A stretch of DNA of 64,000 bases from the NCBI RefSeq assembly GCF_019059575.1, contig NW_024883433.1, forward strand, positions 23,655-87,654, in the 5' to 3' direction. This DNA is from Amphibalanus amphitrite (lineage: Eukaryota > Arthropoda > Thecostraca > Balanomorpha > Balanidae). The notes beneath the pieces are model-generated. The model made no database searches. It saw only the letters and a program-made list of their open reading frames with translations, and was not told the origin of the DNA. Positions 35,574-46,147 of this stretch are shown in pieces. Numbering within the stretch: the stretch's first letter is position 1; every line of letters starts with the position of its first letter. The position numbers and the translations under genes were made by a program.

Positions 35574-37378
35574 TTTTGGCATGTGACGCCAGTCCAGTGG
35601 GATTGGGGTGCATTCTTAGCCAGCAAACGAGGCAAGGGGAGAGACCGATCGCGTTTTATTCGCGCTCTTTAAACGAGACTGAAAGGCGCTACTCCCAGAC
35701 CGACCGGGAGGGTTTGGCGGTGGTGGCCGGTGTAAAGAGGTTCCACTATTATCTGGCGGGCCGTCCGTTTTCAATACGGACCGATCATAAGCCCCTGCTG
35801 GGGCTGATAGGTGAGTCCAAGCCGCTCCCACTGATGGCATCGCCCCGGGTGGTCAGGTGGGCCCTTATGCTGGGAGCGTATGATTATCGCCTTGAATTCG
35901 TTCCCGGCGTTAAACAAACTCACTGTGACGCGCTCAGTCGGCTGCCCGTCCCGTCGTCGGTGGTCGGTCAGTCGAGCCCCGTTCCGGCGGAGACGATACA
36001 TTTGATGGAGTTTTTAGACGCGTCTCCGGTCACTGTGGACCACATTCGCCGGTGGACCTCTAGAGACCCTGTCTTGGCTGTCGTGCTTCAGTATATTCAG
36101 GAGGGCTGGCCGGATGACGGGGAGGTGCTGTCGCCAGATTTCCGACCTTTTAGGTCCCGTAAAGCCGAGCTGAGCATTCAGGATGGATGTATATTGTGGG
36201 GTTCGCGCGTTGTGATACCGCCACAGGGAAGGGCAAAAATTTTGAGTCTTCTACACGACGGGCACTGCGGAGAGACGCGCACCAAGTCTTTCGCAAGAAT
36301 GTATGTGTGGTGGCCTAACCTTGATCAGGACATCACATCCATTGCACAGAATTGTGGCAAATGTCAGGCTTATCGTGCCAACGTACCTGAGACTCCGCTG
36401 CACCCATGGATTTGGCCATCAAAACCATGGGAGCGTGTGCACGTAGATTATTGTGGTCCAATTGATGGCTGGTGGGTATTAATTGTCATTGACGCTCATT
36501 CAAAGTGGATGGACGTGTTTCCGTCGCGATCATGCACGTCCGAGACCACCATAGAACATTTGCGCGCTTCATTTTCCTCGTGGGGGCTGCCAAAGACTCT
36601 TGTGTCTGACAACGCACAATGTTTCTTGTCTGAGACTTTTCAGACGTTCTGTCGCTCGAATGGCATTCATCATTTGACTTCTCCTGCACTGTCTCCGAAA
36701 TCTAACGGGTTGGCGGAGCGTAGTGTTCAGACATTGAAAAACAGCATTAAAAAGCATACATCAGGCACGATTCACACCAAAATAGCGCGTTTTCTGCTGC
36801 GCTATCGCACAACGCCGCACACAACCACCCAGGTGTCCCCAGCGGCATTATTCCTTGGCAGGACGGTGCGAACCCCGCTGGATCTGGTCAGGCCTGATCT
36901 GAGTGGTAGAGTGAGGAAAAACCAGGACAAACAAAAACAGTACGCCGACAGGGGCTCCTATGAACGTTCCGTGTGCGTAGGCGATGCTGTGTTTGTGTCA
37001 GCCGTTGATCGTGTACAAAGTGCTGCTGGTTGTAAATGGCTGCCGGGTGTGATAGTGGTGCGGAAGGGAGTAAAACTGGCTGTTCAGTTGCAGGATGGGA
37101 GAGTGATCTGGAGGCATCTGGATCGGGTCCGGCCGCGCCGGACTGTGGCCGACGTACCGCCGCCGACCGCTGGACGGGCGCTGGACCTGGATCGGACGCG
37201 GCGGGACCTGTTTGATGCCGACGTACCGTCGAGGGCCGGACTGACGGCTCGGGCGGTGGCCCCGGCTGCTCCGGACGGGTCACCGTCGGTCCCGGCGGGC
37301 GGACCGCCGCCGGCACCGCGTTACAATCTGCGTCCGCGAGAGACGTTACGGCGGCCGGACCGGCTGTTGTGTGAGTGA
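35570..37378 (+). pseudogene. Retrotransposon 1 pol, part 3: RNase H and integrase
   Basis: A 602-codon open frame. It begins in RNase H (LACDASPVGLG; later DREGLAVVAGVKRFHYYLAG and TDHKPLLGL). The integrase follows, with an HHCC zinc domain (LLHDGHCGET ... NCGKCQ) and catalytic D-D-E (residues 293, 347 and 383 of this segment, the last two 35 apart). Its tail is Pro/Arg-rich and ends in RYNLRPR-type sequence, common at Ty3/gypsy integrase ends. It is intact on its own but cannot be made from the gag start without crossing the upstream breaks. Confidence 0.92.
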
Positions 37379-37460
37379 AGTTTGTGAGCTCTCCGTGCCT
37401 GATATCGTTAAAAGTGACCAGAGTTTTGTTGTTACGTTAGTTGTGATTATGTTATATTGC

Positions 37461-37472
37461 GGGGTGGAGGGA
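37461..37472 (+). other. Polypurine tract of retrotransposon 1
   Basis: GGGGTGGAGGGA lies immediately before the 3' LTR; it is the usual primer site for plus-strand DNA synthesis. One T interrupts it. Confidence 0.75.
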
Positions 37473-37650
37473 TGTCATAACCGGCTCTCGCCTCTACCGG
37501 CGGCCTCCCTCCCTCTCTCCCTCGCATACTGGTCACCCCTCTCGTCCCAGTGGACTCGCCCGGTGCCTCGGGCAGTATCTGTGACACGACCTCGGGTGAG
37601 CGGCCGGGAAGCAATACAGTTTTGAACGGGACGCCGTGCTGTCTACTTCA
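37473..37650 (+). repeat. 3' LTR of retrotransposon 1
   Basis: 178 bp, one mismatch to the 5' LTR. It is followed by CAGAC at 37651-37655, the right copy of the target duplication. Confidence 0.95.
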
Positions 37651-37655
37651 CAGAC

Positions 37656-40600
37656 CATGCGCTGATTCTTTCAAGAGGGACTACCCTGTACTCAGCCTGT
37701 GACTATCCCAGACCCTGGCTCCAGCCAAGGCTGGCCCCAGCAGAAGGCGATCGCGTTTGCTGCGCCATCTACAATACTATCAGCGCCATCGTGCGCTTCT
37801 ACTGAGAAGCTTGGCAATGGGTGACGGGAGATCAGCTGCAGCTTGGGTGTGATTAATTTCCATGGTTATCTGACGATGACACTGGTTCTGACACGACTTT
37901 TTTCAATGACATTTACCGTTAAATTGATCTGCGAATAACTTTAACACTGACCCTAGAATGCTTATTCAAGCTAGACTTACAGATGCAGGAAAAACCGGGA
38001 GAAACCAAGAGGAGAAACTAGTGCGGAAAAACCTTTGAGTTGGTAGCACTTCAGTTCTGAGTTATGCTACCAAATGTTGTCGCAAATGGGGACTTTCCTG
38101 CAATGCTTGCGACAAAAGCGCAGTTTACGCGAATATGCAATTAGTCTGCAAGGGAATAATTAGCTTCAATAAATAAAGTAATTCATTTTCAGCCGTAATA
38201 TCCTGCTCTGCTTTGTTTAATCTGAAGATCTTGGGTTTTATTGATTCGAGGCAAGTCAAAATATGATGGATGTTTTGTCTGTCTGTCGCTGTTTCATGGG
38301 CCAATGCTGAGGCTGCTCCTGCAATCGGACTTCATGACTTGTGTTTAAATCAGAATGCAATTGGAATTAATTACAGATCCCAAGGGAGGAGGATTGGTTT
38401 TAAGTTTTCATAAACGTGTTTGTTTTTAAACGATGACATTGAATTGCCACTATCCATTCCAATTGCTACTGCTTTTTTCGGCAGGAAATTACTGAAACCA
38501 TGGTCCTGAGTGGGCTAGCTTTAAACATAGATTGGCTCCATCAATGTCTTTATTTATCTACATCTAGTACCTTGCACCGTTTTGAAACAATTGAGCAAGA
38601 TGGCTTCAGCAAGATTGAGTTGTGTGATTGGCGGCTCAGGGGAGGGGGTATCTGTACTTTGGAGCGTGTGCTATTCCCCCTCCTCATCCTGCAGTCCCAA
38701 AAAGTTAGGAAAAAATTATTTACTTTTGAAGTTTTCCTCCCATAGAAAGAAAACCTAACAATTGAGCAATTTGAATTGGAAAAAAATTATTTTAAACTGC
38801 ATTGCAAGTCATATGTGGAGGTGAATTCTGATGAGTTTTAGGAAATTGGAGATACTTCCCCCACATCATCTCAAATCACCTTTCTGGATCAGTCAGTTAT
38901 TTGTTTTGTGACTCGTAATGGTAGGCTATGCTTACTGCTTAGCTGCAACTAACCTGCTTGCTAAACACATTGTTTTACCACCTATATACCAGGCCTGGGA
39001 CAAATCCCTAATTCAATATAACTTTGACTTGAGCCTTGAGGTTAGCCCACTGAACATAAGACCTTTGAGCTGGCTGTATTGAGTAATCAGTCAGTCTATT
39101 AGGTAGTTTGTCTCTAATCCAGTCCAGTGTTGTCCAATGTTTAGTCCTATTGGGAATCCTCATTTTTTTTCTTTCTCATATTTCTCCACAATCAACAAAA
39201 CACTATCTTTTCAGGTGTTTGCCACCATATCTGTCATCATTTATCGATAATCGAATGGTGTGCCATCTATGTTATGTCTATTGGACATTATGCCATCTCT
39301 GTCATCGTCGTTGTGTATCATTCGTCTTTGTCAGATACCTCTCAGGCACCTGTCGAACAGTGTGCCGTCACAGCTGCGATCCCGTCAGTACACCTTTTAC
39401 CAACCCTTTCCCCTCATTGCTGTATTCCAGAGATACGGTACCGACATGTGACTGCCGTTACCGTTGCCGGGTGGTGTGCTGAACGGACGGATACCTGAGG
39501 TGAGTACGGAGTACTGAATGGGTGCGGTCGCGGAGAGTCTGATTGTGGGGCCAGGTACCGTCTGGTGTCTGTCTGTCAAGTACCGCCGATAAGAATTGAT
39601 GTGATAGTAGACGGGGTTTCGAAGATGATGATCGATTCAATATAGGTATCGACCGATACTCACAAGTACTATGATGCATAGATGTTATCAGAGTTATTGG
39701 ATCACTGATAGTTTTTCTAAGTGGCAGTTTCGGATAGGTATAAGGGACATGTCATGTCTGAGATGTAGTTCAGACTCGTTGTTCTGAAGAAGAAGAACTG
39801 GAGAAGTGTAAAAGCAGCATGAAACCTCAACGATCTTTTCGATCGTTTTTGATCAACGATCAAACTTCTCTTTTTGGCTTTTTGTTAGTTGTTTTAGTAA
39901 ATTCACATTAAAAAATTCATTAGTTTGTAGATAAACTAGTGGGTCTAGATTCGCTATCGTTCTTAATTCTGCTTACAGAGTCGTAAGCAAATAGGCGATT
40001 TTCTCGTTTCAAAATAGTCAGTCCTCCTTTCATATAGGTATCCTCAAAAGTCAAAATGATGGGCAAAGGGAAAACGAATTCCCCAATGGTAGGCGGTGCA
40101 TGTCAAAGATGCATCAGTCGTTTCAATCTTGTTGGCTTGCAAGCTGACTCAGCTACTCGTATTCCAAAATTTAATTTCTCTAATGCTTTGATTGCATGGT
40201 CGCCGCCGTTTGGAGATGTGTTTGATTGTAATTTGTAAGTCCTTGCTTATATTTTCTGTTGTGTGTTATTAAGTATGTGGTTATTCGTTTCCTCATGCTG
40301 GCGATGAATTTATTCATATCCTGGGGCTGCAAGCATGATTTATGCTTGATGAGCGGTTATTGGGCTCGTTGATACGATGTAATAACATCAAAAAGGGCGT
40401 AGCCAGACTTCCGTATGCTTCAAGTCATCAAGCGATACGAAACGGAAGAAATACTCGTTTGTTTTGCGTTTGTCGCGCTTGAAACTTGGATTAGGCTTAT
40501 GTATGAGTGAAGCCTGGCTTAGAAACAAGTGTAAAAATGGTTATTTCCTTTTTTACCCTCGTTTCAATATTTTTATGCATCTTAGCTGCACGGCTGAGCT

Positions 40601-41634
40601 ATTAAGAATAATGTCAGATCCCAGACTAATTATCGGCATTGATAACATCACTTAATAACGGTATTGATGCCATCATTTAGATATGTAATGATGAGTAGGC
40701 ACTATTGGTACAGACGTCAGCATGGGTGCACTATCAAACTGTTCCCATCAGCAGTTACGAATCCGCACTGCGCCACAGCAGAGCGGGTTTACGGGGCTCA
40801 CTAACTACTGACTACACTCAGTTGAGCGAGCTGCACTATCAGTTCTGGACTTCCTGATGTTTCCAGCCGTCGGGAGTCCCTGCGCTGGTCAAAATGTTTG
40901 CATGGTAGCTTGATTTCCACAATTGATTAAATGTGAATGTGAACCCGCGCTTGTGATTGTTTTTTTTATACTATGTTTCTTATTTTATTGTGCTTTTAGA
41001 GTTACATCACTGGTAGACCCAGGGGATGGCGGACGGGGGTATTTGGGGCATTTACCCCTCTGCAGTTTCCGAAATCGATGAGGCATTTTTTCTGCTTAAC
41101 TTATACAATGATAAGACTCTGTATCGAATGGCCCATTAACGCTGAAAAATCAAATCCCCTAGGAGTGTTCGGCACTTTGAAATGGAGAACCTTAAGGTAG
41201 TAGTCCCCCGCAAGGTCTTACATTACCTGTCTGTATCTTCCAACGAGTTTCGTGCGAGCATGTCTTTATGGTTTTCGTATAATCTGTTCATTGTGAAATA
41301 TCGGTTTGCATGATAACAATAAAATGCCCTCAAGCATTGTTTCCTCCAAGTTATGTAACGCTAGCGATACATTCTAAGTATTCAAAATGGATTACATGAG
41401 GAATGCAAACCGACAAATGAACGTTAAATCATTTGTTTGATGTAAAGCTACATAGGCGTTCGGCGCTGGCTATGGGTGCTTGATATATTTTGCAATAGGG
41501 TTTATCATAAATGATAATGTGTCTGGCATACACATTACACGTGTCATGTGGTGCCTGCATATAGAAAGGAATAGGGGAGAAGCGGAAAGGTGTACCAATG
41601 AAGGCCGCATGAATTTATCGCCAAATTTGTCGTA
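37656..41634. other. Spacer between the two LTR elements
   Basis: About 4 kb with no recognisable gene. A short hairpin built on AACGATC/GATCGTT lies near 39828-39846. Open frames near 39.1-39.5 kb overlap in three frames and look fortuitous. Confidence 0.5.
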
Positions 41635-41638
41635 CCAT
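41635..41638. repeat. Target-site duplication CCAT (left)
   Basis: CCAT here and at 46144-46147 flank the LTRs. ACCAT could also be counted as five bases if the last LTR base is shared. Confidence 0.75.
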
Positions 41639-41791
41639 TGATATGTATAACTGTGCGGGGTCGTCTACGCAGCGCTGGGGGGCGCCGGGCGGGTGTGAGC
41701 GTGGTGAGTCGGGGAATAGAGCTCGGAACTGAAAGGTGTGTTTTGTCGGCTGTGAGGCCGGCCGGGCTGGTGGTGATCTACGGACAGATCA
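41639..41791 (+). repeat. 5' LTR of retrotransposon 2
   Basis: 153 bp, TGATATGTA...CAGATCA, identical to 45991-46143. Confidence 0.96.
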
Positions 41792-41793
41792 AG

Positions 41794-41804
41794 TGGCGAC
41801 GAGG
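41794..41804 (+). other. Primer-binding site, tRNA-Ser(GCU)
   Basis: TGGCGACGAGG, two bases after the LTR; the same 11-base complement of the tRNA-Ser(GCU) 3' end as in retrotransposon 1. Confidence 0.8.
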
Positions 41805-41848
41805 CTGAGACCGTTCTCGCCTTGCCTGTGACCGGTGGTGGAACCACC

Positions 41849-44800
41849 ATGGCGTCGGCCCTTATCGGGAGCGTCGGTGAGTACGGCGACGACGGCTCGG
41901 ACTTTAACGAGTACCTAGAGCGTTTTGAGCAGTTTTTGGCTGCTAATGCGATCTCGTCAGCGACAAGGAAACGTGCGGTGTTTCTGAGCGTCTGTGGTCC
42001 CAAAGTGTATTCAACTCTGCGCAGCATTTTCGCGCCTGATCTGCCAGCCACGAAAACTTTCGAAGAGTTGGCGGAGGCAGCGCAGCGGCATTTCGCTCCG
42101 AGACCGGCTATAATTGTGTCACGGTACCGGTTCAACCGTACCACGCAGCAAGCCGGACAAACAGTTGGAGCGTTTTTGGCAGAGCTGCGGCGCATTGCCA
42201 GAGACTGTGCCTACGGAGACCGCCTAACTGAGCAGCTTCGGGACCGGTTCGTGTGTGGGATAAGTAACCCGGGAATGCTGAAGCGGCTACTGCAGGAAGG
42301 TGACAATCTGTCGCTCGAACTGGCTGTCAAGATAGCGACTGCGATGGAGACAGCAGCCGCTGACCTGCAGGATATCGCCTCATCGGCAGCCCCGCTGGCA
42401 GGCACAGCAGTGACCGGCCCGGACCCGCTGCACGCAGTCTCCGCTGTCGCGCCTGCCGCTGCCGCGGGGCCAGCCGCGGGAGGGCTGAGGCGACGACCCC
42501 GCGCATTTCATACACGCACACGCCGGCCGGCCGAGACGGCGGCCAGTGCTGGCAGCTTGCCAAGTGATTCAGCCGGTGGTTTACCGTGCAGCCGCTGTGG
42601 CAGGCGTAGTCACCAGGCCGAGGAGTGTCCCCATAGGCGTGCGACGTGCTACGGCTGTGGCAAAGTGGGCCATCTCAGGAACGTCTGCCGAGCGGTACAC
42701 ACGGTACTGGCAGACGACACGGAGCCGGATGGCGACATGTATCAAGTAAACGCCACAAATACTCCACACCGGGTTCCTGCCTACAGGACGACGGTGGATG
42801 TCAATGGAAGGCCGCTTGTGTTCGAGGTCGACACTGGAGCGAGCCGAACGATCATCAGCGAATCTGTGTGGCGCTCAGAGCTGAAGAGCACCCCTCTGGA
42901 GCCGGGTCAAGTGGCGCTAACCACTTACACTGGAGATGCACTGCCGGTGCGCGGTCAGCTGACTGCACACGTCTCGTGCGGCGGCCAGCAGACCACACTG
43001 ACTCTGCTCGTGGTTCGGGGTGACGGCCCGTCACTTCTCGGCCGGGACTGGCTGGCCAAGCTGCGGCTACCGTGGAACGACATATTCAGTATCGCAGCAC
43101 CCCTGTGGGATCTGCAGCAGCAGTACAGGGCGCTGTTCCAGGACGACGGTGGCACCTGCAAGCAGACTGTGAGTTTGGATATCGATCCGTCGGTCTCGCC
43201 CAAGTTTTACAAGCCTCGGCCCGTCCCTCTTGCGCTGCAACCGCTGGTGAATGCGGAGCTGGACAAACAGATCGAACGGGGAATTCTACGACCCGTTAAG
43301 ACAGCGGAGTGGGCAGCGCCGGTCGTCACAGTGCTAAAGAATGACAAGAGTTCGGTGCGTATGTGCGGTAGCTATGATCTTACCGTTAACAAAGCCTCAC
43401 GGGTGGAGCAGTATCCGCTCCCTCGAATCGACGAGCTGCTTACAAAGTTGGCCGGAGGCCAAAAGTTCACGCGCCTGGATCTCAAGGAAGCGTACCTGTT
43501 GGTGCCCCTGGATGAACAAAGTCAGCGCTACACCGATATCAACACTCACCGAGGCCTGATGGCAGCCACACGCCTGGTCTATGGAATAGCATCAGCTCCA
43601 GCGGCGTTCCAGCGCATGATGGAGCAGCTGCTGGCCGGCTTGCCGCACGTGGCCGTGTTCCTCGATGATGTGTGCATCACGGGCCGCAACGATACGGAGC
43701 ACCGGCGCAATGTGGACGCGGTGCTGCGGCGTCTGCTAGACGCTGGTCTACGGCTCAACCCGAGCAAGTGTCAGTGGATGGCCAAGGAAGTGGAGTACCT
43801 GGGGTACCGGGTGGATTGTAATGGCATCCACCCCACAGCAGCCAAAGTGACGGCGATCGTGGAGGCACCGCGACCGGCGAACGTAAAACAGCTGAAGGCG
43901 TATCTCGGCCTGCTCATGTATTATTCAAAGTTCATGAACAATCTGGCCTCCGTGGCGGCGCCGCTCTACCGCCTCCTGAAGACGGGTCAGCCGTGGCGCT
44001 GGGGCCGGGCGGAGGACACGGCGTTCGCTCGCACCAAACAGCTGCTGGTGCAAGCGCCCTGCCTCGCTCACTATGACGGGACCCTGCCGCTCGTGCTGTC
44101 GGTGGATGCCAGCCCCTACGGGCTCGGGGCAGTGCTGTCCGAAGTGGACTGTTCCGGAATGGAACGGCCAGTGGCGTATGCATCGCGGAGCCTGGCAGCA
44201 GCAGAAACCAACTACAGTCAACTGGACAAAGAAGGACTGGCGGTGGTCTTTGGAGTAAAAAAGTTTCACCAGTTCTTGTGCGGTCGGCACTTCACTGTGC
44301 AGACGGACCACAAACCTCTCCTGGGTCTGCTAAGCAGCGACAAGCCTCTGCCGCTGATGGTATCGCCCAGGGTGGCCAGGTGGCGACTCGCGCTGCAAGC
44401 GTACCAGTACAAGCTGGTGTACGCCCCCTCGGCACGGCAGGCTCACAGCGACGGACTGAGCCGCCTGCCCCTGGCAGTGTGCCCTGCTAGTGTTCTAGAC
44501 CCCGGGGACATTGTCTGTCTTCTTGAGTCGGTGGACCAGATGATCCGCATCGAGCAGATCCGTCGACGCACGAACTGTGACCCCGTTTTGTCGCGCGCAT
44601 ATCAGGCGGTGATGAACGGTCGTTGGACGGAGCCAGTGGATGAGGAACTTCAACCGTTCTATCGGCGTCGCCTCGAACTCAGTGCTCAAAATGGAGTGGT
44701 CCTGTGGGGTAACAGAATCGTGTTGCCCACGGCCCTTCGGAAGCAGTGGCTCTCGCTTCTGCACGAAGGCCACCCTGGAGTGGTGGCCATGAAAGCAAAG

Positions 44801-45835
44801 GCTCGCGCCCACGCGTGGTGGCCGGGCATGGACGCAGCTATCGAGTCGACGGTTGAGAGCTGTCAGGCCTGTCAGCTGAGCCGGCCGCGGGCACCTCCGG
44901 TGTCTGAGAGTCCGTGGCCGTACCCGGATGCGCCCTGGGACCGCCTGCACATGGACTATGCGGGGCCAGTCCATGGGATGATGATCCTGGTCATCGTGGA
45001 CGCTCACTCGAAGTGGATCTCAGCGTACCTGACACCGTCGGCTACAGCAGAAGCGACCATTGAGCGGTTGCGGATGGCGTTTGCGGAGCACGGTGTCCCT
45101 CGCGTGGTGGTGAGCGATAACGCGGCGGTGTTCACGGGAGAGGCTTTGCGTCATTTTCTAGCGCGTAATGGAGTGCAGCAGGTGTTCTCCCCGCCTCTCC
45201 ACCCCAAGTCGAACGGGCAAGGAGAAAGCGCCGTAAAGGTGATCAAAACGGGGCTTCAGAAGCGGACTGATGGATCGCTGCAAACGCGTCTGAGCCGCGT
45301 TCTGTTCCATTACCGGACGACACCCCATTCAGCAACGGGAGTGACGCCCGCGGAGCTGCTCCATGGGCGCCCGCTGGTCACTCACCTGGCGCGGCTGCAG
45401 CCGGACCGCGCCCTGCTCGACCGTGTCCGAGCCAATCAGGAACGCCAAACGCTGGCCAACAACCGCCATTCGGTTGCAGTGCGACAGTTTGCGCCCGGTG
45501 ATCTGGTTTATGTGTCAGCAGTGGATCAGAGGCCCTGGCAACCGGCCGTGGTGGCATCTGTCTCCGGCAGTCAGTGTGATGTGAGGCTGCCGGATGGCCG
45601 TGTGTTCAGACGGCATCTGGATCACCTGCGAGCTCGGTCGGCCGAAGGCTCGCCGGTGGAAAGGGAGGTGTTGCCGGTTCCGGATTGTTCTACGTCACTG
45701 TCTGAGAGCGTCGCTGGTCGAGCGAGTGCTGATCGTGAGGGTGGCGGTGGTGTTGGATCCCCCAGCTCACCCTCAGTGAGTGTGAGACGCTCACACCGCG
45801 AGCGAAGGGTGCCGCTTCGGCTGCTCGAGACGTAA
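41849..45835 (+). CDS. Retrotransposon 2 gag-pol polyprotein, 1328 aa
   Basis: One uninterrupted frame from ATG in a strong context (ACCACCATGG) to TAA. Gag capsid-like region lies about residues 1-200, then an Ala/Pro-rich linker. Two CCHC zinc knuckles are at 247-260 and 267-280. Aspartic protease DTG is at 328-330. The reverse transcriptase has catalytic FLDD at 604-607. RNase H has its first Asp at 753 (SVDASPYGLG). The integrase zinc domain has His at 972 and Cys at 1005 and 1008, and catalytic D1036, D1090 and E1126, the last two with the classic 35-residue gap. The C-terminus is Ser/Arg-rich. A single fused gag-pol without a frameshift differs from many relatives, so a Gag excess must arise some other way. 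All motifs appear intact. Confidence 0.96.
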   Translation: MASALIGSVGEYGDDGSDFNEYLERFEQFLAANAISSATRKRAVFLSVCGPKVYSTLRSIFAPDLPATKTFEELAEAAQRHFAPRPAIIVSRYRFNRTTQQAGQTVGAFLAELRRIARDCAYGDRLTEQLRDRFVCGISNPGMLKRLLQEGDNLSLELAVKIATAMETAAADLQDIASSAAPLAGTAVTGPDPLHAVSAVAPAAAAGPAAGGLRRRPRAFHTRTRRPAETAASAGSLPSDSAGGLPCSRCGRRSHQAEECPHRRATCYGCGKVGHLRNVCRAVHTVLADDTEPDGDMYQVNATNTPHRVPAYRTTVDVNGRPLVFEVDTGASRTIISESVWRSELKSTPLEPGQVALTTYTGDALPVRGQLTAHVSCGGQQTTLTLLVVRGDGPSLLGRDWLAKLRLPWNDIFSIAAPLWDLQQQYRALFQDDGGTCKQTVSLDIDPSVSPKFYKPRPVPLALQPLVNAELDKQIERGILRPVKTAEWAAPVVTVLKNDKSSVRMCGSYDLTVNKASRVEQYPLPRIDELLTKLAGGQKFTRLDLKEAYLLVPLDEQSQRYTDINTHRGLMAATRLVYGIASAPAAFQRMMEQLLAGLPHVAVFLDDVCITGRNDTEHRRNVDAVLRRLLDAGLRLNPSKCQWMAKEVEYLGYRVDCNGIHPTAAKVTAIVEAPRPANVKQLKAYLGLLMYYSKFMNNLASVAAPLYRLLKTGQPWRWGRAEDTAFARTKQLLVQAPCLAHYDGTLPLVLSVDASPYGLGAVLSEVDCSGMERPVAYASRSLAAAETNYSQLDKEGLAVVFGVKKFHQFLCGRHFTVQTDHKPLLGLLSSDKPLPLMVSPRVARWRLALQAYQYKLVYAPSARQAHSDGLSRLPLAVCPASVLDPGDIVCLLESVDQMIRIEQIRRRTNCDPVLSRAYQAVMNGRWTEPVDEELQPFYRRRLELSAQNGVVLWGNRIVLPTALRKQWLSLLHEGHPGVVAMKAKARAHAWWPGMDAAIESTVESCQACQLSRPRAPPVSESPWPYPDAPWDRLHMDYAGPVHGMMILVIVDAHSKWISAYLTPSATAEATIERLRMAFAEHGVPRVVVSDNAAVFTGEALRHFLARNGVQQVFSPPLHPKSNGQGESAVKVIKTGLQKRTDGSLQTRLSRVLFHYRTTPHSATGVTPAELLHGRPLVTHLARLQPDRALLDRVRANQERQTLANNRHSVAVRQFAPGDLVYVSAVDQRPWQPAVVASVSGSQCDVRLPDGRVFRRHLDHLRARSAEGSPVEREVLPVPDCSTSLSESVAGRASADREGGGGVGSPSSPSVSVRRSHRERRVPLRLLET

Positions 45836-45980
45836 ACTGCACGGCACTAGTGGTATAGTGCTAATGCAGGTCTTTCCCCTGTGTGATGTCAATCGTTTTT
45901 TTTTTTGCAACAGCCACCGGTTTTAGTTCAGGAATGTCTAGTCCTTTGTTGCTTACTGATTTGGACTGCCTTTATCTTAC

Positions 45981-45990
45981 GGTGGAGGAG
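45981..45990 (+). other. Polypurine tract of retrotransposon 2
   Basis: GGTGGAGGAG immediately precedes the 3' LTR. It shares the GGTGGAGG core with retrotransposon 1. Confidence 0.75.
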
Positions 45991-46143
45991 TGATATGTAT
46001 AACTGTGCGGGGTCGTCTACGCAGCGCTGGGGGGCGCCGGGCGGGTGTGAGCGTGGTGAGTCGGGGAATAGAGCTCGGAACTGAAAGGTGTGTTTTGTCG
46101 GCTGTGAGGCCGGCCGGGCTGGTGGTGATCTACGGACAGATCA
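45991..46143 (+). repeat. 3' LTR of retrotransposon 2
   Basis: 153 bp, identical to the 5' LTR; followed by CCAT (46144-46147). Confidence 0.96.
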
Positions 46144-46147
46144 CCAT

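Larger units (their letters stand above)
33031..37650 (+). mobile_element. Ty3/gypsy LTR retrotransposon 1 (recent, coding region broken)
   Basis: A complete 4.62-kb element with 178-bp LTRs (TG...CA), 5-bp target duplication, primer-binding site, gag, protease, reverse transcriptase, RNase H, integrase and polypurine tract in Ty3/gypsy order. The LTRs differ at a single site (33041 T versus 37483 G), so insertion is recent. The coding region lacks an ATG at the gag start, has a gag-to-pol frame change, an in-frame TAG just after the reverse transcriptase FLDD motif, and a frame change before RNase H. Gag with two CCHC knuckles and a tRNA-Ser primer suggest the Mag lineage; that assignment is tentative. 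Confidence 0.95.
41639..46143 (+). mobile_element. Ty3/gypsy LTR retrotransposon 2 (structurally intact)
   Basis: A complete 4.5-kb element. The 153-bp LTRs (TGAT...ATCA) are identical base for base by eye. It has a target duplication, a tRNA-Ser(GCU) primer-binding site, a single gag-pol open frame with all catalytic motifs, and a polypurine tract. Nothing in the sequence marks it as defective. Related to retrotransposon 1 but with different LTRs and strongly diverged proteins, so a separate family. It is the best candidate in the window for a currently mobile element. Confidence 0.96.
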
